This document shows positions 52,103-61,431 of a stretch of 64,000 nucleotides of DNA, piece by piece. Below the pieces are notes generated by a model that had not been told where the DNA came from, ran no database searches, and worked only from the letters and a program-made list of their open reading frames with translations. The stretch is from the NCBI RefSeq assembly GCF_900112345.1, contig NZ_FOLB01000005.1, forward strand, positions 62,001 through 126,000, in the 5' to 3' direction. This DNA is from Nocardioides terrae. Its GTDB lineage: Bacteria; Actinomycetota; Actinomycetes; Propionibacteriales; Nocardioidaceae. The position numbers and the translations under genes were made by a program. The first letter of the stretch is position 1; every line of letters begins with the position of its first letter.

Positions 52103-55100
52103 CTAGGCCTCGACCGTGAACTTGGACTTGTCGGACTTCTCCGACGCGCCCGCCTTCGTCGTCACGACGACGTCGACGGCGCCCGGGGCGAGACCGCTCG
52201 GCACCTTGCCGGTGATCTTGGTGTCGCTCTCCACCTTCTGCTCGGCGAGGTCCTTCTCGCCGACGGTGACCTTCTGGACCTCGGTGAAGCCGGTGCCGGT
52301 GATCACCAGTGCGGCGGCGACCTTGCCCTTGACGGGCTCGAGCTTGGTCACCGTCGGCTTCTTGGCGGCGTCGTCCTTCTTGCCCGCCGCAGCGGCCGCC
52401 GCCTTGGCGGTGATGACGTTGGGGATGCTCTCCATGGCCGTCTTCGCCATCGAGGTGGCCCCGGCCAGCGCGTCCTTGCGCGCCGACTCCGCCGTCTTGA
52501 GCGACTCGGTGATGAGCTGGGCGAGCGCCTCCGACCCGGTCAGCGAGGCGACGTCGAAGCCCTTGGCCTCGGCCGCCGCCTTCACCAGGTCGCCGAGCAC
52601 GCCGAAGTCCGCCGCCGGCCCCTGCGTCGAGATCTGGATCGCCGGAGAGACCCCGGTGAGGGTGTTCGGCGCCTGCAGCCCGGCCGTCAGCGAGCCGTCG
52701 GGCACCGTCACGCCGGCGATGTCGGGCGCCTCGTCCATCGGCGAGTCCTGCCAGTTCCAGAACCGGGTCAGGTCGATCTTCTCTGCCGACGGCTGGCTGC
52801 CGAGCACGGCCTCGCCGAGCACCCCCTGGGTCGGCAGGGCGATCGTCGACGTCGGCGGCGAGAAGCCCGCCGTGTGGTAGCGCGTGAGCGCGTCCTGCAC
52901 CGAGGCGGTCGTGAACGGTACGCCGTCGACCGGCTCCCGCTTGGCGACCAGCTGGGCCGGGATCATGAACGGCAGCACCATCGAGTTGCCGTAGAACCCG
53001 AGCAGCTGGTTGGCCACGCAGGCGAGCAGCGGGATGTCCTGGGTGTCGTCCTCGACCCCGCCGGCGACGCCGATCGTGTAGCCCTCGAGCAGCATCACCC
53101 GCTCCTCGGACGTGAGCGACATCCACACCGCCTTGGAGTAGGTGACCGTGTTCGAGACGACGTGCTGGAGGGTCTTCTCGATCTCCAGCAGCGCGGTGTA
53201 GGCCAGCTCCGGCGGCAGCATCGTGGCGGGGAACGGCAGCGGGGCGGGCGTGAACTCGGCGCCACCGAGCGCCTCGTCGAGCAGGGTCGGCCCGGTCCCA
53301 CCGGTCGAGGGCTCGATGATCGCGGCCTTGACGTTGTCCAGGTGCGGCCCGCCGACCTCGCGCTCGAGCCGGTCGGGCGCGAACCAGACGTCCCGCGCCG
53401 GGATGACCCGGCTGGCCAGCGTCTCGAGCAGCCCCTCGAACGCGACGCCGCCCTGCGCGAGGCGGGAGGCCTCGCTGGCCACCGAGGAGGCGAAGTGGCG
53501 CTGAACGCCGCGGAACTGGCGGGTCAGCTCCACCCCGACCACGTCGGTACGGGGCAGCCACTCGGGCAGCATGATCGAGCGCGAGATCGTCGCCGGGCTC
53601 CCGTCGCGGCGGTCGCGCAGCGCGCCGATGATCTCGGCCTCGCTCGCCAGCGCGGTCGTCGGGTCGGTGCCGTCGGGCAGGCCCGGGATCCCCGACGTCG
53701 GGACGGGGTACGGGCCGAGCCGACGACCGCCCGTGGCGAGCAGGGTGACCCGCACGTCGTCGTACGGCAGGAAGGTGCCGGTGAGCGAGACGGTCACCAT
53801 GTCGGCCGCGGAGTCGGTCGGCGACTGCACCGTCGCGCGCGGGTCGGCGGCGAACTCCTCGAGGACCGCCAGTCCCTTGCGGTAGGGCCGCTCGACCGAG
53901 CGGCGCAGGATCGCTGCGTAGTTGAGCAGCTGCTCATAGCGCCGCAGGACCGAGGTGCGGTCGAGCGAGGCCCCGCCGAGCACAGTGGGCTCACCGGCCG
54001 GGAGGAACCGGACCGGGTCCAGCGGCACGAAGCACACCAGCGTGGTGCCCTCGACGGCCGAGCGGACATCGAAGATCCGCAGCACCTCCCAGTACTGCAT
54101 GGTCAGCGCGCGGGTGCGGTTGTGGTTGGCGATCACCTTGGTGACGACCTCGGTCCGCTCCGAGGCTGCGGCCAGTCGCACGCTGAGCCGCTGCAGACTG
54201 CGGTTGGCGTTGGCCGCCCGCTCCACCGAGGCGTGGCTCGCCTGGGCGGCGTTGGACGCGTAGTTGCTCACGCCCTGCATCCAGTTGTTGGTCTCGCCGC
54301 TGGAGTCCGAGGAGCCACTGCCGCCGGCGGCGCCGCCGCCGATCGCGATCGGGCCGAGGGCGAAGCCGATGCCGCCCGCGGCGCCCCACGACGACGAGTG
54401 CGCCTCGGTGCTGAAGCTCGACCCGCCGGAGGCCTGCTGCGACATGCCGGACTCGAAGGTCGCCCGCGTCGAGGCGTCGTCGCGCTCGCGGAAGGACTGC
54501 GCCTCCTGCACGTCGAGCCGCTCGGACTCGCTGACGGTGCTGGTGGCCCGACGGTCCACGATCGCGATGCGCTGCTGCTCACCGGGAGCGAGCGGGAGCG
54601 AGTAGACGAGGTCGCCCAGCGCCAGCGCCTTGGGCGTCCACGTCTGGGCCATGTGCACGATGTAGCCGAGCCCGAGGGTCCCCGCGATCGGCACGGTCGC
54701 CGCGTCGCTCCCGAACCCGCCCGGGGTGATGCCGGCGACGCCGTCGCGGAAGGCGTCGACGTTGACCGGCTGGTCGATCGGCAGCCGCTCGACGTGGCGG
54801 TAGGGGTGGTCGGCCGCGTTGAGGGTCTGCAGGTAGGCAGCGGAGACCCGCACGCGGTGGTTGTCGTCGCCGAGCACCACGCCGAGGCTGCCGACGCTCG
54901 GTCGCGGCTCGACCAGCCGCACCAGCACCCCATAGGGGAACCGGTCGACGGAGAGGTCGGTGCGGAAGACCTGCGCCGCGGCGTCGACACCGAGGGCGAC
55001 GGCGCGCGACGCCTCCGGACCCGGCTCGGGCGGTACGCCGGGCAGGTTGCCGTCGAGCCCGCCGACGACGGCGCCCAGCTGGCTGATCACCGAGAGCGGC

Positions 55101-55657
55101 AGCGGATCCACCGCGCCGCTGAGCGCGAGGACGCCGGCGGATCCGGTGGCGTCCAGGTCCGCGAGCGCGATCTCGAGCTCGGCGGACCTGGTCCCTCCGG
55201 TGACCTTGAGTGCCAGGGACTCCAGGTTCTCGACCGAGCGCACCGCCTGCGGCACCGCGATCGTGAAGGAGCCGTCGGTCCCGGTGACGGCCGTGCCGGC
55301 ACCCGGACCGCCCGGGAACGGACGGGTGATCGTCACCTGCACGCGCGCCGCGGGCAGGCCGTTCGGCTGCTGGAGGACACCGGAGAGCTGCCCCGGCACC
55401 GTCGGCGCCTTCGTCGTACCGATGTCGAACGCGGGGTCGGCGATCAGCTGGCCGAGGCGGTCGGAGAAGTGGGTGGCCGCGAGCAGGCGTTGCTGCACGA
55501 GGTCCTGGGCGAGCTGGGGGTTCTTCTCGAGCAGTGCGTCGAGGTTGCCGTCCAGCGGGTCGATGCGCGGCGCAGCGCCGCGACGGAACGGGGTGACGTC
55601 CGGGTCGATGTCGATCACGGGGCGTCCGAGCCCGTCCTTGGGCAGACGAGTGGCCAT
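52103..55657 (-). CDS. Large uncharacterised multidomain protein with C-terminal IPT/TIG domain
   Basis: An 1184-residue protein without a signal peptide. Order: helical N-terminus (IDPLDGNLDALLEKNPQLAQ); carboxypeptidase-regulatory-like Ig domain about 85-140 (VTGTDGSFTIAVPQAVRS); DLVYSLPLAPGEQQRIAIVD near 355; a Gly-rich hydrophobic stretch about 419-455 (GAAGGIGFALGPIAIGGGAA); coiled-coil-like VERAANANRSLQRLSVRLAA and QYWEVLRIFDVRSAVEGTTL; a long middle region; Ala/Lys-rich linker; IPT/TIG fold about 1095-1184 (VITGTGFTEVQKVTVGEKDL). The Gly-rich segment flanked by helices looks membrane-inserting. I know related large proteins only as unannotated. GAGGAGG precedes the ATG. Function unknown. 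Confidence 0.8.
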   Translation of the reverse strand: MATRLPKDGLGRPVIDIDPDVTPFRRGAAPRIDPLDGNLDALLEKNPQLAQDLVQQRLLAATHFSDRLGQLIADPAFDIGTTKAPTVPGQLSGVLQQPNGLPAARVQVTITRPFPGGPGAGTAVTGTDGSFTIAVPQAVRSVENLESLALKVTGGTRSAELEIALADLDATGSAGVLALSGAVDPLPLSVISQLGAVVGGLDGNLPGVPPEPGPEASRAVALGVDAAAQVFRTDLSVDRFPYGVLVRLVEPRPSVGSLGVVLGDDNHRVRVSAAYLQTLNAADHPYRHVERLPIDQPVNVDAFRDGVAGITPGGFGSDAATVPIAGTLGLGYIVHMAQTWTPKALALGDLVYSLPLAPGEQQRIAIVDRRATSTVSESERLDVQEAQSFRERDDASTRATFESGMSQQASGGSSFSTEAHSSSWGAAGGIGFALGPIAIGGGAAGGSGSSDSSGETNNWMQGVSNYASNAAQASHASVERAANANRSLQRLSVRLAAASERTEVVTKVIANHNRTRALTMQYWEVLRIFDVRSAVEGTTLVCFVPLDPVRFLPAGEPTVLGGASLDRTSVLRRYEQLLNYAAILRRSVERPYRKGLAVLEEFAADPRATVQSPTDSAADMVTVSLTGTFLPYDDVRVTLLATGGRRLGPYPVPTSGIPGLPDGTDPTTALASEAEIIGALRDRRDGSPATISRSIMLPEWLPRTDVVGVELTRQFRGVQRHFASSVASEASRLAQGGVAFEGLLETLASRVIPARDVWFAPDRLEREVGGPHLDNVKAAIIEPSTGGTGPTLLDEALGGAEFTPAPLPFPATMLPPELAYTALLEIEKTLQHVVSNTVTYSKAVWMSLTSEERVMLLEGYTIGVAGGVEDDTQDIPLLACVANQLLGFYGNSMVLPFMIPAQLVAKREPVDGVPFTTASVQDALTRYHTAGFSPPTSTIALPTQGVLGEAVLGSQPSAEKIDLTRFWNWQDSPMDEAPDIAGVTVPDGSLTAGLQAPNTLTGVSPAIQISTQGPAADFGVLGDLVKAAAEAKGFDVASLTGSEALAQLITESLKTAESARKDALAGATSMAKTAMESIPNVITAKAAAAAAGKKDDAAKKPTVTKLEPVKGKVAAALVITGTGFTEVQKVTVGEKDLAEQKVESDTKITGKVPSGLAPGAVDVVVTTKAGASEKSDKSKFTVEA

Positions 55658-55793
55658 GGTGTTGTCCTCCTCGGGCCCCGACGTGCCGGGACCCTGTCAG
55701 GTCCGGTGCTGTCAGACGCACAGCCGACCCGAGTCGGCTCTTCGCCTTGGGGTGAGGAGGAGACGCGACGCCGGGGAGATACCCCGGCATCGC

Positions 55794-55821
55794 GGGCAGG
55801 ATCAGACGGGCAGGATCAGAC
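55794..55821. repeat. 14-bp direct duplication at the hflX stop
   Basis: GGGCAGGATCAGAC occurs at 55794-55807 and again at 55808-55821. The second copy contains the hflX stop codon. The 158-bp gap 55658-55815 also holds AGCCGAC/GTCGGCT and CCGGGG/CCCCGG hairpins that may terminate hflX. Confidence 0.8.
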
Positions 55822-57327
55822 GGCGGCGATCGAGTACGGCTCGAGCTCGCCGGCCAGCGCCCCGGTGGCGCGGCCCTTCACGAGGGTGCCGTCGGCGGTG
55901 TGCTCGAGGGTGTCGATCTCGCCCTGCTGGTGGATCTTGTTGACCAGGTCGCCGCGGGAGTAGGGCAGCAGCACCTCGAAGGCGACGGCCGGGCGGGGCA
56001 GGTCGGCCTCGACGGCGGCGAGCGCCTCGGCGATGCCCTGGCCGGTCCTGGCCGAGACGGCGACGGAGTGCGGCTCGGTGCGCAGCAGCCGCTGCACGAC
56101 GAGCGGGTCGGCCGCGTCGATCTTGTTGATGACGACGAGCTCGGGCACGTCGGCGGCGCCGATCTCCGCGAACACCTCGCGGACGGCCGAGAGCTGCCCC
56201 TCCGGGTCCGGGTGGGAGCCGTCGACGACGTGCACGACGAGGTCGGCGTCGGCCACCTCCTCCAGCGTCGACCGGAACGCCTCCACCAGCTGGTGCGGCA
56301 GGTGCCGCACGAAGCCGACGGTGTCCGACATCGTGTAGACCCGGCCGTCCGAGGTCGTCGTACGCCGCGTGGTCGGGTCCAGCGTGGCGAAGAGCGCGTC
56401 CTCGACCAGGACGCCGGCGCCGGTCAGCCTGTTGAGCAGCGAGGACTTGCCTGCATTGGTGTAGCCGGCGATGGCGACGGCGGGGATCTCGTGGCGCTGG
56501 CGGGAGGCCCGCTTGGTGTCGCGGGTGCCCTTCATCTCGCCGAGCTCGCGGCGGAGCTTGGCGATGCGGTTGTTGATGCGGCGGCGGTCGGTCTCGATCT
56601 TGGTCTCACCGGGGCCACGGCCACCGATGCCGGCACCGCCGGCGACCCGGCCGCCGACCTGTCGGGAGAGGTTGCCGCCCCAGCCGCGCAGGCGCTGCTT
56701 CATGTAGTTGAGCTGCGCGAGCTCAACCTGGGCCTGGCCCTCCTTGGACTTCGCGTGCTGGGCGAAGATGTCGAGGATGAGTGCGGTCCGGTCGACGACC
56801 TTGACCTTGAGCCGGTCCTCCAGGTTGCGCAGCTGCGACGGGGCGAGCTCGCCGTCGCAGATGACGGTGTCGGCGCCGGTCACCTGGACGATCTCGCCGA
56901 GCGCCTCGACCTTGCCGCGGCCGATGTAGGTCGCCGGGTCGGGCGCCTGCCGACGCTGGTAGATCGCCTCGAGCACCTCCGAGCCCGCGGTCTCGGCGAG
57001 CAGCGCGAGCTCGGCCATGGAGTTGTCGGCGTCGGTCGAGCTGCCACTGGTCCACACGCCGACCAGCACGACGCGCTCGAGGCGCAGCTGGCGGTACTCG
57101 ACCTCGGTGATGTCCTCGAGCTCGGTCCGCAGGCTCGCGACGCGGCGCAGCGCGTGCCGCTCGGCCAGCTCCATGGCGCCGATCGTCGGGTCGTCCTCGG
57201 GGTCGTCCCCGGTCACCCCGATCTCGACGGGCTCGTCGTCGGGATCCCAGTCGGCCGTCACCTCGAGCTCGTCGTCGAGGGTGAAGTCGGGGCTGGCGTC
57301 TGGGCGGGGTTCAGGTCGGTTCGTCAT
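55816..57327 (-). CDS. hflX: GTPase HflX
   Basis: A 503-residue ribosome-associated GTPase that splits stalled 70S ribosomes under stress in E. coli. Visible: the HflX N-domain (GRGKVEALGEIV, RTALILDIFAQHAKSKEGQA, QRLRGWGGNLSRQVGG), then P-loop GYTNAGKSSLLN, DTVGFVRHLPHQLVEAFRST, NKID and the SARTGQG loop. About 45 acidic residues precede the fold, longer than in E. coli. The ATG at 57327 (MTNRPEPRPD) is preferred over 57351, which would add PPYPWTR. Confidence 0.95.
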   Translation of the reverse strand: MTNRPEPRPDASPDFTLDDELEVTADWDPDDEPVEIGVTGDDPEDDPTIGAMELAERHALRRVASLRTELEDITEVEYRQLRLERVVLVGVWTSGSSTDADNSMAELALLAETAGSEVLEAIYQRRQAPDPATYIGRGKVEALGEIVQVTGADTVICDGELAPSQLRNLEDRLKVKVVDRTALILDIFAQHAKSKEGQAQVELAQLNYMKQRLRGWGGNLSRQVGGRVAGGAGIGGRGPGETKIETDRRRINNRIAKLRRELGEMKGTRDTKRASRQRHEIPAVAIAGYTNAGKSSLLNRLTGAGVLVEDALFATLDPTTRRTTTSDGRVYTMSDTVGFVRHLPHQLVEAFRSTLEEVADADLVVHVVDGSHPDPEGQLSAVREVFAEIGAADVPELVVINKIDAADPLVVQRLLRTEPHSVAVSARTGQGIAEALAAVEADLPRPAVAFEVLLPYSRGDLVNKIHQQGEIDTLEHTADGTLVKGRATGALAGELEPYSIAAV

Positions 57328-57392
57328 ACGGGTCCAAGGATACGGCGGCACGCCAGCGTGCGGCGAACGGTTTGAGGGGCGAGGGCTGCGAT

Positions 57393-57433
57393 GGTCTCGA
57401 GACGGTCGCTGCGCGACCTCCTCGACCCAGCGG
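57393..57433. repeat. Family A remnant upstream of the patatin gene
   Basis: TGGTCTCGAGACGGTCGCTG and GCGACCTCCTCGACCCAGCG form a diverged copy of the family A element. It sits in the 219-bp gap (57328-57546) between hflX and the patatin gene; that gap holds no other gene. Confidence 0.65.
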
Positions 57434-57546
57434 GAGCGGAACGCGTCTAGTCATTTCGGACTATGCACCCCAGGCCCTAGCGGGATCACACTCGGAGGAT
57501 GCCACGGCGCGAACGCCCGCCGTGACGAGCCGAGGAGGGCAGGCTC

Positions 57547-60500
57547 GTGAGGACAACGACAGCATGGACACCGACCGCGCTCTACGAGCGGCTGCAGGAG
57601 CGCAGCGCCCGCAGACGCGCGTACGCCGCTCTGGCGGCCCTGACCGTGGCGGCCGCACTCCTGGCCTGGCCCGGCGCCGCGGCCGACCCGGGCGCCCGGC
57701 GGGTCCCCGACCGGCTGCTCCTGTCCGTGGCGGGCTCGCAGGAGGTCGCCGACGCATGGGCAGAGGGCCGCTACCCGCTCACCTCGATCACCGAGGCGCT
57801 GGTCTGGGACCTGCCTTTCGCCGTCGCCTGGTCGGCCCTGCTGGCGCTCGCGGTGCTGCTGGCCGCCCGCTACTTCCGCACCGTGACGATCAGGCGCTGG
57901 GTGGCACCGCTGACGATCGCGGCGCTGTCGGCCGGTGCGCTCAACCTGGTCGCCGACCTCGTCCTGCTCCGCCAGGTCCACGGCGGCCTGCCGCTGGGCT
58001 GGCGCATCGCCGCCATCGCCTCGTGGGGCGGCCTGCTCATCCTGCTCGGGGTCGTGGTCTACGTCATCGGGGGCTTCCTGTCCGCGCTCACCGGCCGCGC
58101 CATCATCGAGGCGCTCCACGACGCCGACCGCGCCGACGACGGCACGACCGACTCGGGCGAGGTCAAGCACGCGGACGAGGAGTGGATCCGCGACGACCTG
58201 GGGCTCGCCTTCTCCGGCGGCGGCATCCGGGCGGCCTCGATCAGCCTCGGCGCCCTGCAGGCGTTGGAGGAGACCGAGCCCGGTCTGGACTGGGCCCGCG
58301 CCAAGCGGGTCACCGCGGTCTCCGGCGGGTCCTACATGACGGGCGGGTGGAGCCTGGCCCGCACCCTCGACAGCCAGCACCTGGAGCCGCGGCCGTGGGT
58401 CGACGTACCCACCGGCGGACCGGGGCCGGAGGAGCAGCACCTGCGGGCCAACCTCGGCTACCTGCTGTCCAACACGCCCCGGCGAAGCACGCGCGACAAG
58501 ATGACCGACAGCAACGGCGAGGGCCCGGCCACGCGGTCCCGGCTGGACCGCGCCGAGCGCACGCCGGGCGTGATCGCCACCGTCATCACGGGCATCGTCT
58601 TCAACTGCTTCGTCTTCCTGGCGATGCTGTGGACGGCGGCCCAGCTCACCGGCTGGGTCTACCGCTGGTACTACGGGCTGGCCTGCCCGGACTGGCGCTC
58701 GCACACCCAGGCGCTGACCTTCGCCGACCACGGCTGCCTCACCGCGACCAGCCGGCCGGGCTGGCCGATCCTCGGCTGGCTGGCGGTCGGCGTCGTCGGC
58801 GTCCTCGTCTGGGTGCTGGCCGCGAAGGTCGCGGAGGTCCGCGGGGTCGCCGAGCCCCCGACCTGGCTCACCCTCCCCAAGTACGTCGGCTACAGCGGTC
58901 TCGGACTGGCGGCGGCGCTCGCCGTGCTGCTCGCGGGCGTCCCCGCGGCGATGGACCTGCTCTGGCGCCCGGTCAGCGCGCACGCGGTGATCACCCACCT
59001 CGTCGCCGTCGTCGGCGGGCTGGGCTCCGGCGGCGCCGTGCTCCGCCTGCTGCGCAAGCCGCTCGCCAACGTCGCGCCCGTGCTCGGCGGGACCCTCTTC
59101 GGCCTCGCGCTGGCCTACATCGGCGTGCTGTGGACCCTCGAGGGGATGACGGCCGACCCGGCCGACCGGCACCGCACGATCATGCTCGGGCTGATCGTCG
59201 GCCTCCTGCTCATCCACTTCCTCGGCGCCATCGAGTTCTGGTCGCTCGCCGCGTTCTACCGCGGCAAGATCCGGGCCGCGTTCGCGACCTACCGCCCGAA
59301 CGACGAGCACAGGCAGGGATCCGGCCCGCTCGAGGCCCGGCCCTACGACAACGGCGGGGCGGTGCGAGGCCGGACGCCCGAGCCCCTGCTGCACTCGCTG
59401 ACCCTGCGCGGCGACGACCTCGTCGGCACCCCGCTCAAGATCTGCGCGTCGGCGACGGTGACGGGGCGCAGCGTCCGCACCCATGCGGGTATCCCGGCGC
59501 TGAGCGTCACGTTCGACCCCGAGCACGTGCGCATGTACGTCCCGCTCGAGGGTGACGGCCGGTGGAAGCAGTACTCCGCCCCGACCGAGGCGATCGACGC
59601 CCTCCTGCAGCGCGACGCCGGCCCGGTCGGCCGTGACCTCCGGCGACTCGCGACAGGGCTGCGACCGCGCCTCACGACGATGCTGGCGGTCGGCCTGTCC
59701 TCCGCGGCCGTCTCCCCCGCGATGGGCCGCTTCCGGATCGGCCCGGTCAGCATGCTGCTGGCGTTCTTCAACGTCCGACTCGGCATGTGGATCCCCAACC
59801 CGCGCTACGCCGAGCAGCTGGCCGCGCAGGGCGTCACCCTCCCGCGCCCGGGGCTGGGCTACCTGCTCAAGGAGTTCATCGGCTTCCACGACCCCAGCGA
59901 CCTCTACCTCTACGTCACCGACGGCGGCCACTGGGAGAACACCGGGCTCGTGGAGCTGCTCCGCAACCGGCTCTACAAGGAGGTCGTCTGCGTCGACGCC
60001 GACTCCGGGCCGGGCAACACGGCGCGGTCGATCTCGAAGGCCATCGACTTGGCCCAGCTCGAGTGCGGCGCGACGGTCTCCATCAACCTCGACTGCCTGC
60101 GCAGCGACCCGGCGCCGACACCGGGCCGCGACTACTCCCACCGCTCGGTCAACCTCGGCCTCGTGCGGCGCCGGGTCGGCGACGGCGACCACCTGACGGT
60201 GCTGTGGTACACCAAGCCGGCCCTGACGCAGGACATGCCGCCCCAGCTCCTCGCCTACCGCGAGGTCGACCCGACCTTCCCGCGGGTGAGCACCGTCGAC
60301 CAGTTCTTCCACGTCGCCCAGTTCGCCGCCTACCGCGACCTCGGCCGCTACAACGCCCGCGTGGTCCTGCAGGCGCGCGCCGAGCTGTCCCGGCGACTGG
60401 CCGAGCACCCGACGTACGAGGCCTTCCGGAGCTGGTGCGCGGCCCAGACCCTGGCCGGCGGTACGCCGCCCCAGCACTGGATCCTCGAGGAGCTGGTCAG

Positions 60501-60675
60501 CCTCGTCGACCAGCTGGGCCGGGCGAACCCCTGCGAGCCGGACTACGTGGAGCGGGCCTACCGCCAGGTGCGGGCGATCCTCGTCGAGGACGCCCCCGAC
60601 GACCCGGGCTCCGAGACCTACTTGGGAGGCATGCGGATGCCGCCGTCGACGCGGACCGTCTCCCCGTTCATGTAG
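57547..60675 (+). CDS. Membrane-embedded patatin-like phospholipase
   Basis: A 1042-residue protein. Four helices (about residues 25-180) precede the patatin start LAFSGGGIRAASISLGAL (oxyanion GGGIRA about 220) and nucleophile VSGGSYMTGG. Then about six more helices (340-570) are inserted before the C-terminal patatin part, which ends with the catalytic Asp in VTDGGHWENTGLVELL. Ser and Asp are thus about 540 residues apart. It is expected to be a lipid hydrolase acting at the inner membrane. The GTG follows GAGGAGGG. The last 58 bp overlap, antisense, the 3' end of the SDR gene, adding a tail ([18 protein letters not shown]) that looks accidental. Confidence 0.88.
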   Translation: MRTTTAWTPTALYERLQERSARRRAYAALAALTVAAALLAWPGAAADPGARRVPDRLLLSVAGSQEVADAWAEGRYPLTSITEALVWDLPFAVAWSALLALAVLLAARYFRTVTIRRWVAPLTIAALSAGALNLVADLVLLRQVHGGLPLGWRIAAIASWGGLLILLGVVVYVIGGFLSALTGRAIIEALHDADRADDGTTDSGEVKHADEEWIRDDLGLAFSGGGIRAASISLGALQALEETEPGLDWARAKRVTAVSGGSYMTGGWSLARTLDSQHLEPRPWVDVPTGGPGPEEQHLRANLGYLLSNTPRRSTRDKMTDSNGEGPATRSRLDRAERTPGVIATVITGIVFNCFVFLAMLWTAAQLTGWVYRWYYGLACPDWRSHTQALTFADHGCLTATSRPGWPILGWLAVGVVGVLVWVLAAKVAEVRGVAEPPTWLTLPKYVGYSGLGLAAALAVLLAGVPAAMDLLWRPVSAHAVITHLVAVVGGLGSGGAVLRLLRKPLANVAPVLGGTLFGLALAYIGVLWTLEGMTADPADRHRTIMLGLIVGLLLIHFLGAIEFWSLAAFYRGKIRAAFATYRPNDEHRQGSGPLEARPYDNGGAVRGRTPEPLLHSLTLRGDDLVGTPLKICASATVTGRSVRTHAGIPALSVTFDPEHVRMYVPLEGDGRWKQYSAPTEAIDALLQRDAGPVGRDLRRLATGLRPRLTTMLAVGLSSAAVSPAMGRFRIGPVSMLLAFFNVRLGMWIPNPRYAEQLAAQGVTLPRPGLGYLLKEFIGFHDPSDLYLYVTDGGHWENTGLVELLRNRLYKEVVCVDADSGPGNTARSISKAIDLAQLECGATVSINLDCLRSDPAPTPGRDYSHRSVNLGLVRRRVGDGDHLTVLWYTKPALTQDMPPQLLAYREVDPTFPRVSTVDQFFHVAQFAAYRDLGRYNARVVLQARAELSRRLAEHPTYEAFRSWCAAQTLAGGTPPQHWILEELVSLVDQLGRANPCEPDYVERAYRQVRAILVEDAPDDPGSETYLGGMRMPPSTRTVSPFM

Positions 60676-61394
60676 TCGTTGGTGAGCAGCTCGACCACCA
60701 TCGACGCCAGCTCGTCGGCCGAGCCGAGGCGGTGCGGGAACAGCACGCTCTCACCGAGCTTGGCCTTGAACTCCTCGGGATCGGGGAAGCCGTCGTAGAT
60801 GGGGGTGTCGATCAGCCCCGGCGCCACGGTGTTGACCCGGATGCCCACGGCGGCCAGGTCGCGGGCGAGCGGGAGGGTGAGCCCGACGATGCCGCCCTTG
60901 GACGCGGAGTACGCCGCCTGGCCGATCTGGCCGTCGAACGCTGCCACGCTGGCCAGGTTGACGATGGCGCCACGCTGGCCGTTGGCGTCGGGCTCGTTGC
61001 GGCTCATCACCGTCGCGGCCTGGCGGACCACGTCGAAGGTGCCGATCAGGTTGATCTCGAGGACCTTGCGGAAGTTGTCGAGCGGGAACGCGCTCTCGAT
61101 CTGACCGTCGCGCCCGATGGTGCGGAAGGCGCTTCCGATGCCGGCGGAGTTGACCGCCGCCCTCAGGGGCGCGATCGACGCGGCCTGCTCGACGGCGGCG
61201 GTGATCTGCTCGGTGTCGGTCACGTCGACCCGGGCGAAGACGCCCTTGATCTCGTCGGCGAGCGCCTCGCCCTTGTCGGCCTGCAGGTCGGCGATGATCA
61301 CCGTCGCGCCCCGAGCGGCGAGCGCCCGGGCGCAGCCGGCGCCGATGCCGCTGGCGGCGCCGGTGACGAGGGCTGTGCTGTTGGTCAGATCCAT
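60618..61394 (-). CDS. SDR, 3-hydroxyacyl-CoA dehydrogenase type-2-like
   Basis: A 258-residue short-chain dehydrogenase. [10 protein letters not shown] is near residue 11, NSAGIG near 85, and YSASKGG carries the catalytic Tyr and Lys near 160. The APGLIDTP and C-terminal GGIRMPPK ending match the HSD17B10-like subfamily, which oxidises 3-hydroxyacyl-CoA or steroids. The stop lies 58 bp inside the convergent patatin gene. It is transcribed away from the phosphoesterase gene. Confidence 0.92.
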   Translation of the reverse strand: MDLTNSTALVTGAASGIGAGCARALAARGATVIIADLQADKGEALADEIKGVFARVDVTDTEQITAAVEQAASIAPLRAAVNSAGIGSAFRTIGRDGQIESAFPLDNFRKVLEINLIGTFDVVRQAATVMSRNEPDANGQRGAIVNLASVAAFDGQIGQAAYSASKGGIVGLTLPLARDLAAVGIRVNTVAPGLIDTPIYDGFPDPEEFKAKLGESVLFPHRLGSADELASMVVELLTNDYMNGETVRVDGGIRMPPK

Positions 61395-61431
61395 GGCCGG
61401 GATCTAACCACCATCGACTAGCGTCGTGGAG

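Noticed and set aside
51668..55963. 1431-codon open frame opposite the 1184-aa protein
   Set aside because: Low-complexity Arg/Gly/Leu shadow that also crosses the hflX end. The minus-strand gene has ribosome-binding sites, domains and a terminator.
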